Shown: in pieces, positions 32,884-43,800 of the stretch
Position numbering within the stretch: position 1 is the first letter of the stretch
Layout: every line of letters starts with the position of its first letter
Assembly: GCA_037501455.1 (NCBI GenBank)
Contig: CM074857.1
Location: 104,317,501-104,381,500, forward strand
DNA length: 64,000 bases
Direction: 5' to 3'
Source of the DNA: Lantana camara
Lineage: Eukaryota; Streptophyta; Magnoliopsida; Lamiales; Verbenaceae
Notes under the pieces: model-generated
Seen by the model: only the letters and a program-made list of their open reading frames with translations
Told to the model about the DNA's origin: nothing
Databases searched by the model: none
Position numbers and translations under genes: made by a program

Positions 32884-33601
32884 TTTTCATTATAGATGCC
32901 AAAAATACGAGAAATTTTCATCCAACTACCCCGTGTAATACGAAAGTAGCAAAAATACCTTGACAAAAAAAAAAAAAAAAACTACTTCCAAAAACCCTGT
33001 ATTTTCCAAAATAAAAAACCCTAAAATGAGTACGTGAAGGTGACGGGCGTTGACTGCAACTGAAATTGAATTTTTTCTCACTTCTTCATACAAAAAGACT
33101 ATTTTACCCCTATATTTTATATATATATATACATATACCCCAACTATATTTATTAAATTTTATATATATACCCATCGCCATGGCCGGCGGCCGGCACAAC
33201 CCGACGGCGGCGGCGGCGTTGGAGGTGGAGAGAAGGAGAGGCGGCGGAGTTGCGGAACCAGATCTGGGGGTGGGGGCGTGATTTGTAGATCTGGATCGAT
33301 CTGATGAAGGAGGCGGCGATGGTGGAGATCTGGTTCAAGCGGAAGAGGGTGACGGCGCTGTGGCGGCGAGTTTGACAGTGGTGGGTAAAGGTGCCGTTGG
33401 TGGAGGATGGCAGAGGATGGAGGTGGTGGCTGATGCTGACGGTGTTGTGACGGCGAGGATAGCAGCGGTGGGTGAAGGTGGTGTTGCGGCCGGCGTCGCC
33501 CCTGGCAGTGTGGTTGACTGGAGATGCCGACGGCGGTGTTGTGCCATGGTGGCCTGGATATACCCGAGATGGTATATACTATATACATATTGTGTATTCT
33601 G
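32884..33601. other. GC-rich island in AT-rich flanks, transposon-like
   Basis: Between about 33175 and 33560 the sequence is strongly GC-rich with GGCGG and GGTGG repeats, bordered by TA-rich DNA. Short open frames on both strands are low-complexity and contradict one another. It could be a captured gene start inside a Mutator-like element, but no family is recognised. Confidence 0.4.
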
Positions 33602-34854
33602 GGAAAAATTATAATTTTAGTACCATTGAATTCAAACCGTTGCAATAAAGTCCCATTGGTTTGAAATATTCAAAACACATCCCATTGGATTCTAAAAGGT
33701 TGCAATAAATGTTCCATTGGTTTAAAAATCCAAAATACATCTCATTTGATTCTAAAACATTGCAAGATTAGTCCCATATTTGATCAACTAACAAAATAAT
33801 TAGATGTTTCGTTAGCGTAAAAGATTTTTTTTTTTCTAAAATATTTTATTTGCACCCATATGTATTCGAATTTTTAATATTTTATTTTCCCCCTTATTTT
33901 TCTCCTAATTTTCACCTCATTTATATCATTTTATTAATATTTTTTTTAAAAAAATTAATTATTTCCTTCCCTATATCTTTTGATTTCCACCAAAAAAAAA
34001 ATTTTTTAATTTCTATAATGCATTATGGATTACAATGAAATAAATAACTCCTATTGTAAGTAATTCAAAAGGAGATTTTCATTTCTCACATCAAAAGTAT
34101 CATATATATGTGCCAAAAAATGTTTTCATTTATAAGGGGGAAAAAGGTAATTTTTTTTTAAAAAGAACTCTTTAAAAAAATGATAGAAAAATACTCTTAA
34201 TAAAAATTAAAAATACTCATAACAATAATAAATAAGTCCTCTAATGAGTAATCGAAAAGGAGATTTTCATTTCTTACTTAAAAAAAAAATCATATTAATG
34301 TGCCAAACAATATTTTTTATTTCCTCCCCTATCAATAAAAACATTGAAAATTTTGAAGTTCTTTTTAATTTTTATTAAGAGTAATGTAGAATTTGGAAAA
34401 AAAAAAAAATACTCTTAATAAAAAGATAAAATTTTTTGATGGAAATCAAGAGATATGGGGGTGGAAATAATCAATTTTTCGAAAAACAACTCCTTAATGA
34501 GACCGTAGAAATGGGATAAAAAATAGGAGAAATATGAACGAAAATAAAATATTGAAACTAAGAAAAATACGAGTGAAAATAAAATATTTTATAAAAAAAA
34601 AAGGTGATTTCCCAATAAAATAAGTAAAAAAGATAGACACTAATGAAATAGGTAATTATTTTGTTAGTTGATCAAATATGGGACTAATCTTGCAATGTTT
34701 TAGAATCAAATGAGATGTATTTTGGATTTTTAAACCAATGGGACCTTTATTGCAACCTTTTAGAATCCAATGGGATGTGTTTTGGATATTTCAAACCAAT
34801 GGAACCTTTATTGCAACGGTTTGAATCTAATGGGACTAAAATTGCAATTTTCTC
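33602..34854. mobile_element. Foldback Mutator-like non-autonomous element
   Basis: The whole 1253-bp element is nearly an inverted repeat. The left arm from 33602 (TATAATTTTAGTACCATTG) matches the reverse complement of the right arm ending at 34854 over 200 bp or more, and patchily further in. Both arms hold CCATTGGTTTGAAATAT-like words. It is flanked by a perfect 10-bp duplication GTGTATTCTG (33592-33601 and 34855-34864), a length typical of Mutator elements. No transposase. Confidence 0.88.
34020..34330. repeat. Internal direct repeat of the foldback element
   Basis: AAAAGGAGATTTTCATTTCT at about 34068 recurs at about 34256, with similar flanks (GTGCCAAA-AAT). The copies are roughly 100 bp each and lie in the centre between the long arms. 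Confidence 0.7.
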
Positions 34855-34864
34855 GTGTATTCTG

Positions 34865-35129
34865 TTATATGTTTATACATATAAATATATTTACTCTCTC
34901 TCTATATATTGTTTTTAATATCTTTTTCTTAGTTTTGTTTTTTATTTTGATTTTATATTTTATTTTTCTATACATATATATATAATTATTTATATTAATT
35001 ACATATATATATTAAATATTTTTTTATAAATTCATTATATATATGTATATATATATAATTACTAATATACACACATATGAAATATTATTTCTACAATTTT
35101 GTTAATTTATTAATATGTATTATTAATAT
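34865..35129. other. AT-rich spacer
   Basis: TA-rich, with nothing recognisable. Confidence 0.5.
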
Positions 35130-35592
35130 TGATATTTGCCAAAAAATAACTAAATACCAACACGGTTTATATTTGGGAAACGAAGATTGAATCAAGAATG
35201 AATCTCTCAACCATAATCTAAATATTGTAATTCTATAGAAACTGTAGTGAAGAATAAACAAAGGGGCTAAAATAAAAATGGTTGCTCAAAGCCCTTGTTA
35301 AAGGAATTCTCAGAGTTAGAAACTGCTAGATTTTCTGGAGAGTGCAAAATGACGATGTATCTGGACTTCTCTTCTCTCTCTCCTTTTATTCTCTTCACAG
35401 AAATTAGTTGTAGCTTCCCCCTAAAATCTTGACACGTGGGGACTCTTTGAATTTCAGTGCTTTTATTCTCTTCACAGAAATCAGTTGTAGTTCCCCTTCT
35501 TCTCAATTTCTCTTCCTCGTTCTGACGTAATTAACTTCCCATATTCTTCTAATTAATTAAATTACATAACTTAGCAAATATAGCCCACATCA
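35130..35592 (-). mobile_element. Solo LTR, 463 bp
   Basis: On the minus strand it begins TGATGTGGGC and ends AATATCA. It is flanked by AATAT on both sides (35125-35129 and 35593-35597). Because the region is AT-rich, the duplication alone is weak evidence. The shared TGATGTGGG start, CCCACGTG and AAGAGAATAAAAGG with the 6770 LTR strengthens the call. It contains a direct repeat of TTATTCTCTTCACAGAAAT (35389 and 35463). Confidence 0.6.
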
Positions 35593-35629
35593 AATATATA
35601 TATATTATATATTTATAACACTTTTTAAT

Positions 35630-36540
35630 AAATATAGGGCAAATTTTTGAATAGTACCAAATATGTATAATACTTATTCAAAACCTTCAATTCAATTTTT
35701 ATACATTTACAATCCCCATTACACAAAACATTTTTTCTAACCCCCCAATCACCTAAAAAGTCTATTTTACCCCTATTTTTTACTTTTTCCACACCATTTT
35801 TACTTCTTCCCCACCTTATCATCTTCTTCCTCCCTTCTTCTTACCGGACCGCCGCCGCCGACGATGGTCCAAAAAATCCCAAAAAATTCATCGGGAACGT
35901 ACTCCTCGTTCTCGTTCCATATCTTCGGTTAGTTTTTTAAAATTCATAGTCATTTGTTCTCAAATTCAAATCTAAAATTTTAGACCTAAAAATTTTCAAA
36001 AAAGAAAAATGACAATAACTCCCAAACCGATTAACGGAAATCGATTCTGTCACTTGCAATGGACTCACCATGTGAAAATCTTCAAGATCCATACAAATCC
36101 TGTCGGATTTCGTTGCTGGAAAGCTGGCTACGGAAAACCAATTTTGTTAGGAAAAACGCGATTTTGATGGGGAGCTCCGGCGCCTTCTCCGGCCACTTTC
36201 CGGAGACAGGATTGGCACAAATTAAGTCGCGTCGTCGAGTTGAGTTGAAACACGTAGGTTCTGTCTCCGAAAAGTGGCCGGAGACGGTGCTCCGACTGCC
36301 GTCGAAAAACCTGTGTTTTCCACTGAAAACGCAGGAAGCAAAAAAAAAGAAGAAGAAAGGGTGGGGGGTAATTTTATAAATTTTATTAAGGGCATTTTAG
36401 TCTTTTTACACGATTTAGGGGGGTTTACGAAATATTTTATGAATATTTGGTCCTTAAAACATAAAAAAAAAAAAAAAACTAAATGGGGAGGTTTAGGAAA
36501 AATGTTATGGTATAGTGGGGATGTTTGAATAATTATCCGA
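35630..36540. mobile_element. GC-cored transposon-like segment
   Basis: AT-rich ends with phrases such as TTGAATAG on the left and, reversed, AATTATTCAAACATCCCC on the right enclose a GC-rich core (35850-36310). The core has an inverted repeat around CTCCGGCCACTTT. No transposase or known gene is present. Short frames in the core are not conserved in any recognisable way. Borders are approximate. Confidence 0.4.
36172..36298. repeat. Inverted repeat with about 50-base loop
   Basis: Arms 36172-36211 and 36260-36298 are imperfect reverse complements, sharing TCTCCGGCCACTTT and CGGAGACAG. Confidence 0.85.
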
Positions 36541-37079
36541 TAAATATAATAATATAATTTAAATTTTATTTTATTTATTAATATAATATTATCTTGAATT
36601 AAAAAATAATTTTTAATAATATTATATGTCTCAAAGAGTGTGTAAGGGTACAATAGGAATTTTACTATTTTTTGTTGACCAAATGGAGTTAGGAGGAGGT
36701 GAGTTTATTTTAAAAAACAGAGGGTTTTTTAAAGTAGTTTTTTTTTTGTTAACGATTTTTACAATCATTTCGATTAACACAGGGTTTTTGGGGTCGTTGG
36801 CTTCCAAAAATACTATACAAAGAAAAAAGAGACAATTATACTGATATATCCTGATGTTTTGTTTTATTACATAAATTTCCCTTTAGATTTGAAAAATTAC
36901 ACTAACTTCCTCGATTAAATAATTTGTATTACATTTGGGTGGCATGATTGATGATAATTAATATCAATGAATACTCTCATTTTTCGAGGAAACTACTGTC
37001 TCTACCGACTCATTACATTTTAGTCAAATAACGGCTCACCGATCAAACTCATTTTCATATTTATCTTCGCAGGCGCCAC
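36541..37079. other. AT-rich spacer with one transposon-like end
   Basis: 36840-36920 resembles the ATTACAxxAACTTCC ends seen elsewhere. Nothing else recognised. Confidence 0.45.
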
Positions 37080-38570
37080 TAGAAATCCAAACAGCATTTC
37101 AAAATACAGCAAACACCGCAAATAAAGTGTGTTTCTAATTTTTCTTTCTCTTCAATGCAGAAGTCAAGTCCTTTGATCAAGATTAAACGAATTATTATTA
37201 TTATTCTATTCGACATCCATTCTAGTGAAAAGTGGAGCTCCATCCGTATTAATTATTATTACTAAGCATTATTACAACCAATAAACCCGACAGTTTTCTC
37301 ACTGAAAAGCCATTTTACAACAGCTTTTTTACGAAAGCTTAAGTTTGACACTACCTCTAATATCCACTTGGTTAAGATGCATATTGCAATGAACTTAATT
37401 TTCTATTACCTGATTGAAGCTGAAAAAATTGTTGTCATTACAGTGCTTGAACTCTCCTTCTGCAGAACCAAAGTGAAACCATATTTAGGATCAAATTTAC
37501 ATCATTAATAGAGCACAACCAAGTTAATAGAAAATATAAGAACCTCAACATTTGCCGGATTAGATTCATGCATGAGTTTCCAGCAACTGCAGAAAACACA
37601 GTAATATTAGAAGAGAGGAATATTTTTCACAAGGAGTGGTAGATAAATCTATAACCAAATAACCAACACTTTAAACAATTGAAGGATCCGAGAGAAAATA
37701 ATTGAAGGATAACAAAGTATTCACCTTGTTCTGTAATATCCCTATCTGCTCAGCCATGCTCTCTCTTTCACCTTCCTCACTAAATGACTTCAGTCTGGAT
37801 CGTTTAGCAAGTTCAGTTTCAAATCACATGAGCAAATGAAAGCTACACCAGGTTTTCCGAAATTCAATTGATCCAAGGAGAGGAAAAAACGAAAGAAATC
37901 AGGTAAGAATGAGTTCGACACTGAGTTAGGAAATGATTAATAATTATCTTGGTTTACTTGTGCCTGTTTATCAATGGCCCATCAAATCAAAGAATGCTTT
38001 ATGTAAATATGCTGTCAACTGAGAAATAATACGCTCAAACCAAAAATAGAAAACACATACCTCCTTATCTCTTCTTTCATCCTCAAATTCGCCATAGCAA
38101 ATCTTGTTACCTCTTGATTACGGTCAACCTGAGCCCACAGGACTTCTATGTCCTTTAAATGTTCTTCCTTTTCTTGAAGCAAGGGACCTCGGCAGAGATC
38201 TTCCCAGAAGCAACAGCTTCTAGCCTCTTTATTCCTGCTTCTCGAAACCTTAAGCGCATCTTCAATCCTCGAATCTCATCCTCTCTTTGTTTGGCCTGAA
38301 AACATACATAACATAAATAATTCAAATCTAATTCAGGAACGCATGAAGGAGGTTTTCAATGCAATAATTCAATTCAGTTATTCATACATCTGAATTTTGA
38401 AAGCATTTATAGAAGAAAAAATGAAACTTAAAACAGATTTCATATACCAGTTGCAGAGCTGCCTGATTCTCTGCTGCCAATGCTTCACAGTGCAGTATCT
38501 TTATCCTTTTCCCTTCGGAATGCTCCAACAAGAGCAGCATCATACTCTTTTCTGAATTTGAATGTGAGAA
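37080..38570 (-). pseudogene. Partial copy of KIN-12 kinesin exons 15-21, introns retained
   Basis: The segment aligns to about 42495-44310 of the intact kinesin, including introns (for example the TTATCTTGGTTTACTTGTGC stretch at 37945 and 43697). Exon 16 equivalents lie at 38063-38297 and exon 15 equivalents at about 38450-38565. Differences include loss of exon 20 by a deletion joining exon 21 to a later intron, loss of part of exons 18 and 19, and single-base losses in exon 16 (GCAAGGGACC for GCAAGTGGACC). It has no motor domain. It is a genomic duplication that has decayed, still very similar to its source. Confidence 0.93.
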
Positions 38571-39680
38571 GAGTTTAATTTCAATCGAATTCTGGTAATG
38601 TGAAGCACAAACGTGATAATTTGAAATTGAGAAATTCTAAAAAAAACTCTTGACTACATATATTTCTGTTAAAAGTCTGCAACCTAAAACAGGTAATTTT
38701 TACAGGAAAAAAACACGTAAAGAAACGCATATTGCATATTTAGATGGACCTTGCAAGCAAATCTTCAAGCTGGTACAGCTAGACTGGAGTTGAATCACAG
38801 ACCTGGTAAAGCTAGACTGGAATTGAATCACAAACCAAAATCAAGCAGTTCTGTATCAGATTTCTTACTTCCGCGCATCAGTCTTTCTAAAGAATTAAAC
38901 AAAAGAATCACAAAAATCAGAAACCGTGATTTGTAGAGCAAAGGCCTAAGAAATGACATTCAGACGAAATACGCCAGCACGATAAAATTGATTCACAATA
39001 AAACCGAACAAACCCAGAGGAAATTACCTGAACCACGCCTTATCTGACATTTCCGACCGCATGGAAGCATAAGAATTCCCCAAAAAACATCACAATAATC
39101 AGAAAAATAGAGAAGAAAAAAATTGATGCCCAATAAAACGGAACAAATCTAGAGGAAAGTAGGACGTAAAACCTGGACTTCACCTTATCTGACGTATCCG
39201 ACCCAATAGAAGCTTCAGAATTCCCCAAGAAAAATCAGAAAAGGAGACTTGTACAGCAAAGTAAAATAGAAAAAGGAAATTGAAAAAGAGATGGAAATCA
39301 TTACTCTTTGAATTAGCGTATCAAGAATCGAAAAAAGGGATTAACGCAGCCCGTCGAGAACCAATCGCAACAGCCTTCCGGAGTTCAGTCAGGCGAAAGT
39401 ACGGGGTTTGTGGTGGAGAGTGTTTTCAGTGCCTCCCGCAAAGGATTTCACCGCCGCTGATGGAATCAAGACTAAGGAGAAAAGGAATGCGAGAAATAAT
39501 CGAGCACTTTTCTGTAGATTTCTGTAGAAAAGGAACGTTCTGTTTTGGAAGTTGAGTATGGACAGTTTCAGTTTCAGGCGAGTTCTATAGAGGTGATTCA
39601 AAATTAGCAATTTACACAATAGCCCTTTAATTCTACATGATAAGAGAATTTTAATTCTATTAATATATTCGAATTGCAAG
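38571..39680. other. Orphan leader-like region with tandem duplications
   Basis: It is next to the partial kinesin copy but not homologous to the kinesin. A 34- to 35-bp duplication (38768-38837) and a diverged 135-bp duplication (39001-39245) are visible. Read on the minus strand, the latter contains two exon-like pieces (GNSEASIGSDTSDKVK and a related MSDKAWFR), one ending in CAG|GTAATT. This may be the 5' end of another minus-strand gene whose body is lost. Confidence 0.4.
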
Positions 39681-40810
39681 AATAATATTTTTAAGTCGTT
39701 GGTATGGAATTTTGAAGGGTTATTTAATTATGTTTGTATATTCAAAATATAAATAAATGAGTGCAAAAATATTTTTTACTCAAATAATTTACGAAATACA
39801 CCACAAGATAAATTATACTGAAAAATTATTTTGCGCGCGGATTACTAGTATTATATAAAACTAGCCCGGTTTTCAAAAATTAGGATTTCCAAATGTGACC
39901 GTTTGATCATATATATATATATATATATAAAAGAAAGGAATACACATTTAATAATCGACATATAATAATAATTATTAGATTTTTTTCTTGAAATTTTTAT
40001 ACGAGCATCAAAAACACAATATTCAACGCGAATAAATTGCATAATGTCATTATCACTGTCCGTGCATCATATTTTAAAAACTATGCGTGCATCCTATTAT
40101 CAAATTGAAAAGATTAAGAACAGGTCAATTAGGAGTGATGCAGTCATTATCACTAATGAATTAATAAAATAGTGGCTAATGTGGAATAAATTCCCAATTG
40201 GGCATCATATTTTTAATTAACTCTCCATTTTGGCAAAATATCGTATAATTTTCACATAATGTAGTACTTAAAATAACTCTCAAAATATATTGCAAAATTT
40301 TCACAAAATGTAGTACTAAAACGTTCTAATGCAATATTTATATCCTATTATTTAGTATAATTTTAAGGGGAGTAAAATAAAAATATTTCAAACTGATGGG
40401 GAGTTATTTCAAACTGCCCCAAATATACAACAATTATACCCCACATCTATGATTCTATATTTCTATTACATAAGACAAAAGTATAATTATAGTTTAAATT
40501 TTCCTGATAATAATATAATGTTAGAAAAGACATTTCTTAGACGAAGCAAGCAAAAAAAAGACTTAACCAAGAATAACCAATTTTTTCTAGTTGTGCATCT
40601 TTTGATGTTATTTTTGCATTTTTTGACATATTTTTAATAACTAAAATAAGCTTCTACAGGCAGAACCAAGAATACTTCATTTCAAATCAGACTTCAAGTA
40701 TAACACCAAATTTATACCATGAAATCTGTACAGAACCACCACAACACTTCAAGAATTTCAATTTTCACAAACATAGTTTCAAACAGAGAACCAATAGTTC
40801 ACTGAACTAA
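39681..40810. other. AT-rich spacer and kinesin 3' flank
   Basis: Contains a TA run at 39909-39928. The part above about 40640 is likely 3' untranslated sequence of the kinesin gene. No other gene seen. Confidence 0.5.
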
Positions 40811-43800
40811 CTAACTACAATTTTCAATCGAAGAATTCAATTCAGCAATTGACCTTTGTCTATCATGAAGATCAGCCTCCATTCTCTCAGCCACAAAGCT
40901 CTCATTGCATGAAAAGGTTTCAATCATCTCTTGCTTTCTCCTGACAGCTTCGTTTTTTGCTCTCTGCAAATCTTGTATCTTCTGCAATCCGTGCACAACT
41001 TCCTCGTCCATGATTTTGATCTCCTCTTCCTTCAGCTCACAATCGAACACACTTTGATGATATTCGATAATCATGCTCTCAAAGTCGTTTATTCCGTTCT
41101 CCTTCATTTCTATAACCATTTCTTTCTTCTGAACGATGATTTGAAGCTTCTGTTCCATCTCTTGTGTAGATGCTACCACTTTTTGTACATCCGTTTCGTG
41201 CACTTGTATTTCAGAATCGATTTTGCTCAATTTTGCATTCATAACCTCAGCTTCCTTTCGCACATCCCCGAGTTTTTCTTTCTGAAATTTTATTTGATTT
41301 TGTAACTTTGTTTTCTCTTCCTCAGATTTCAACAGTTCAGTAGCTTTGCTAATGATTGGCAAATTAGCTGTTTTCTCGACATTATCTATAGCAAAGAGCA
41401 CTCTATCACTTTCCAGTTTCTTATTTTCCTCCTCATATTTTGATCTCAAATTCTCTAACCCGTTTCTCAGTTCAGTTTCTGTTTGTTTAACCTTTAAAAG
41501 TGAATCCATCACTTCTTTTCTCGATTGACGAACAAGATCCAGCTCATTTTTCTTTTGGATTAGAATTTCTGAAGAAGCTTTCAGCCATGACCTTGCTTGA
41601 GCCTCATGTTCTTCATAATAACTTATTGAAGAAGAAAAGTTTTTCAATGGGTGTTTTAGAGCGGATAGTTTGTTGTTTGACAGATCCTTTCTGACCTTCA
41701 GATCTGAAGAAACAGATTTCAGATATGCACATTCCTGCTGTTTCGATTGAATGCCATTTTCCAGTTTGCAAATTTCTTCTGAAATCGAATCGACCTCAAT
41801 TATTGCTTTCTCAAGTGAGCGGAACATACTTACTGCATTTGTGGAGTATGACAGCTTTTCTTGTGTCTCAACAAGTTTCCTTCTCAATGTATTTAGATCT
41901 TTGTTTCCAGAAGCAATAACTCTTTTGAGCTCATCCCTCTCTTGCATAGCCGTCTCATATAGACTCAACAACTTGTCGTTTTCTTCATGCATTTCTGCAA
42001 GTTGGTGATTAAGACTTTCGAGTTCTCCTTTCATTTCCTGATCCTTCTCCTCAACAACTTCAGTAAGGATTGGGACATGCTCGTCATTCGCATTTTCCTG
42101 AGGATTTAGAGAATCGCCACTGCTATTTTTGGTGTTGTCTGCCACGGCCCTTTCGTATAAATCAATCAGTTTATTATTATCCTCAATTAAAACCTTGAGC
42201 TTCATCCTCAGTTCATCGTTTTCTTTTGACAATAAAATTGTCATCTCATGTGCTTGTGCCTCTCTTTGGCTTGCAGCTGCTATGGCATCAACCATAGTTT
42301 TGATTTCTGTTTGATCAGTTAACAAACATGGAAACTCAGTTTGTGGATTCTGCCCTTTTTCAGCTGTCACTTCTTTGGACAATCGCTCTGCCTCGAGTTC
42401 TTTTTCTAAATCAGTAACATGCCTGCATTTTTTTAACAGTGAAGAGGGTAAAACTTTCAGGAGAATAAAATCGGAATATAGAGTTAGTAATTTCCAGAGG
42501 CAGCATTTCAAAATATGGCAAACACTGGAAATAAAGTGTGTTTTAATCTAAACATACCTTTCTAATTTTTCTTTCTCTTCAATGCAGAAGTCGAGTCTCT
42601 TGCGAAGTGAGTCGAGCTCTGATTGGTTCTGAATGGCCTGAGAATCAGATAAGGCGTGATCCAAGAAAATTAGAAATGCTTCGGAGAAGGTCTGAATATT
42701 CTGAAACAAAATGTAGAATATTTACCTGCATGCGAAGGAACTCATTCTCCTCATTCGTTGATGTGCGCCAAGGTGATGCAGATTCCTGCAGCAAAACACT
42801 ACTTATGTAAGCAAATGTTTTACTTTCAAAGAGATATGTCACCACTTAATTAAGAATAATTCATTAGTACAGCTTTGCCAAAAATAATAATCCTTTGGTC
42901 AAGATAAACGAATAAGGATTGCATTCTATTCTAAATCCATTCTAGTGAAAAGTGGAGCTCCATCTGTATTGTAGCCAATAAACCCAACTGTCTGCTCAGT
43001 GAAAAGCCATTTTACAGCTTCTTTTTTATGAAAAGCTTAAGTTTGACACCACCTCTAATATCCACTTGGTTAAGATGCATATTGCAACGAACTTAATTTT
43101 CTTTTACCTGATTGAAGCTGAAAAAGTTGTCGTCATTTTGAATATCCATTACAGTACTTGAACTGTCCTTCTGCATAATCAAAGTGAAACCATATTTAGG
43201 ATCAAATTTACCTCATTAATAGAGCACAATCCAGTTAATAGAAAATATAAGAACCTGAACATTTGCCGGATTAGATTCATGCATGAGTTTCCAATCAAGA
43301 GCTTCCAGCAACTGCAGTAAACACAGTAATATTAGAAGAGAGGAATGTTTTCACAAGGAGTGGTAGATAAATATATAACCAAATAAACCAACACTTTAAA
43401 CAGTTGAAGGATCCAAGAGTAAATACCAAAGGACCCGAGAGTAAATAATCGAAGGATAACGAAGTATTCACCTTGTTCTCTAATATCACTATTTGTTCAG
43501 CCGTGCTCTCTCTTTCACCTTCCTCACAAAATGACTTCAGTCTGGATCGTTTAGCAAGTTCAGTTTCAAATCGCATGATTAAATGACAGATACACCAGGT
43601 TTTCAAAAAATCAAATGATCCAAGAAGAGGAAAAAACGAAAAGAAATCAAGTAAGAATGATTTTGACTCTTGAGTTAGGAAATGGCTAATAATTATCTTG
43701 GTTTACTTGTGCCTGTTTATCAATGGCCCATCAAATCAAAGAATGCTTTACATAAATATGCTGTCAACTGAGAAATAATACAGTCAACCAAAAATAGAAA

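Noticed and set aside
33160..33645. 161-codon Pro/His-rich minus-strand frame and overlapping plus-strand frames
   Set aside because: Low-complexity sequence from a GC-rich repeat. Several frames on both strands are open at once and part lies in the foldback element.
10022..38570. A single expressed kinesin paralogue spanning both fragments
   Set aside because: The fragments are separated by other genes on both strands and 27 kb of DNA; both are broken and the motor is absent.
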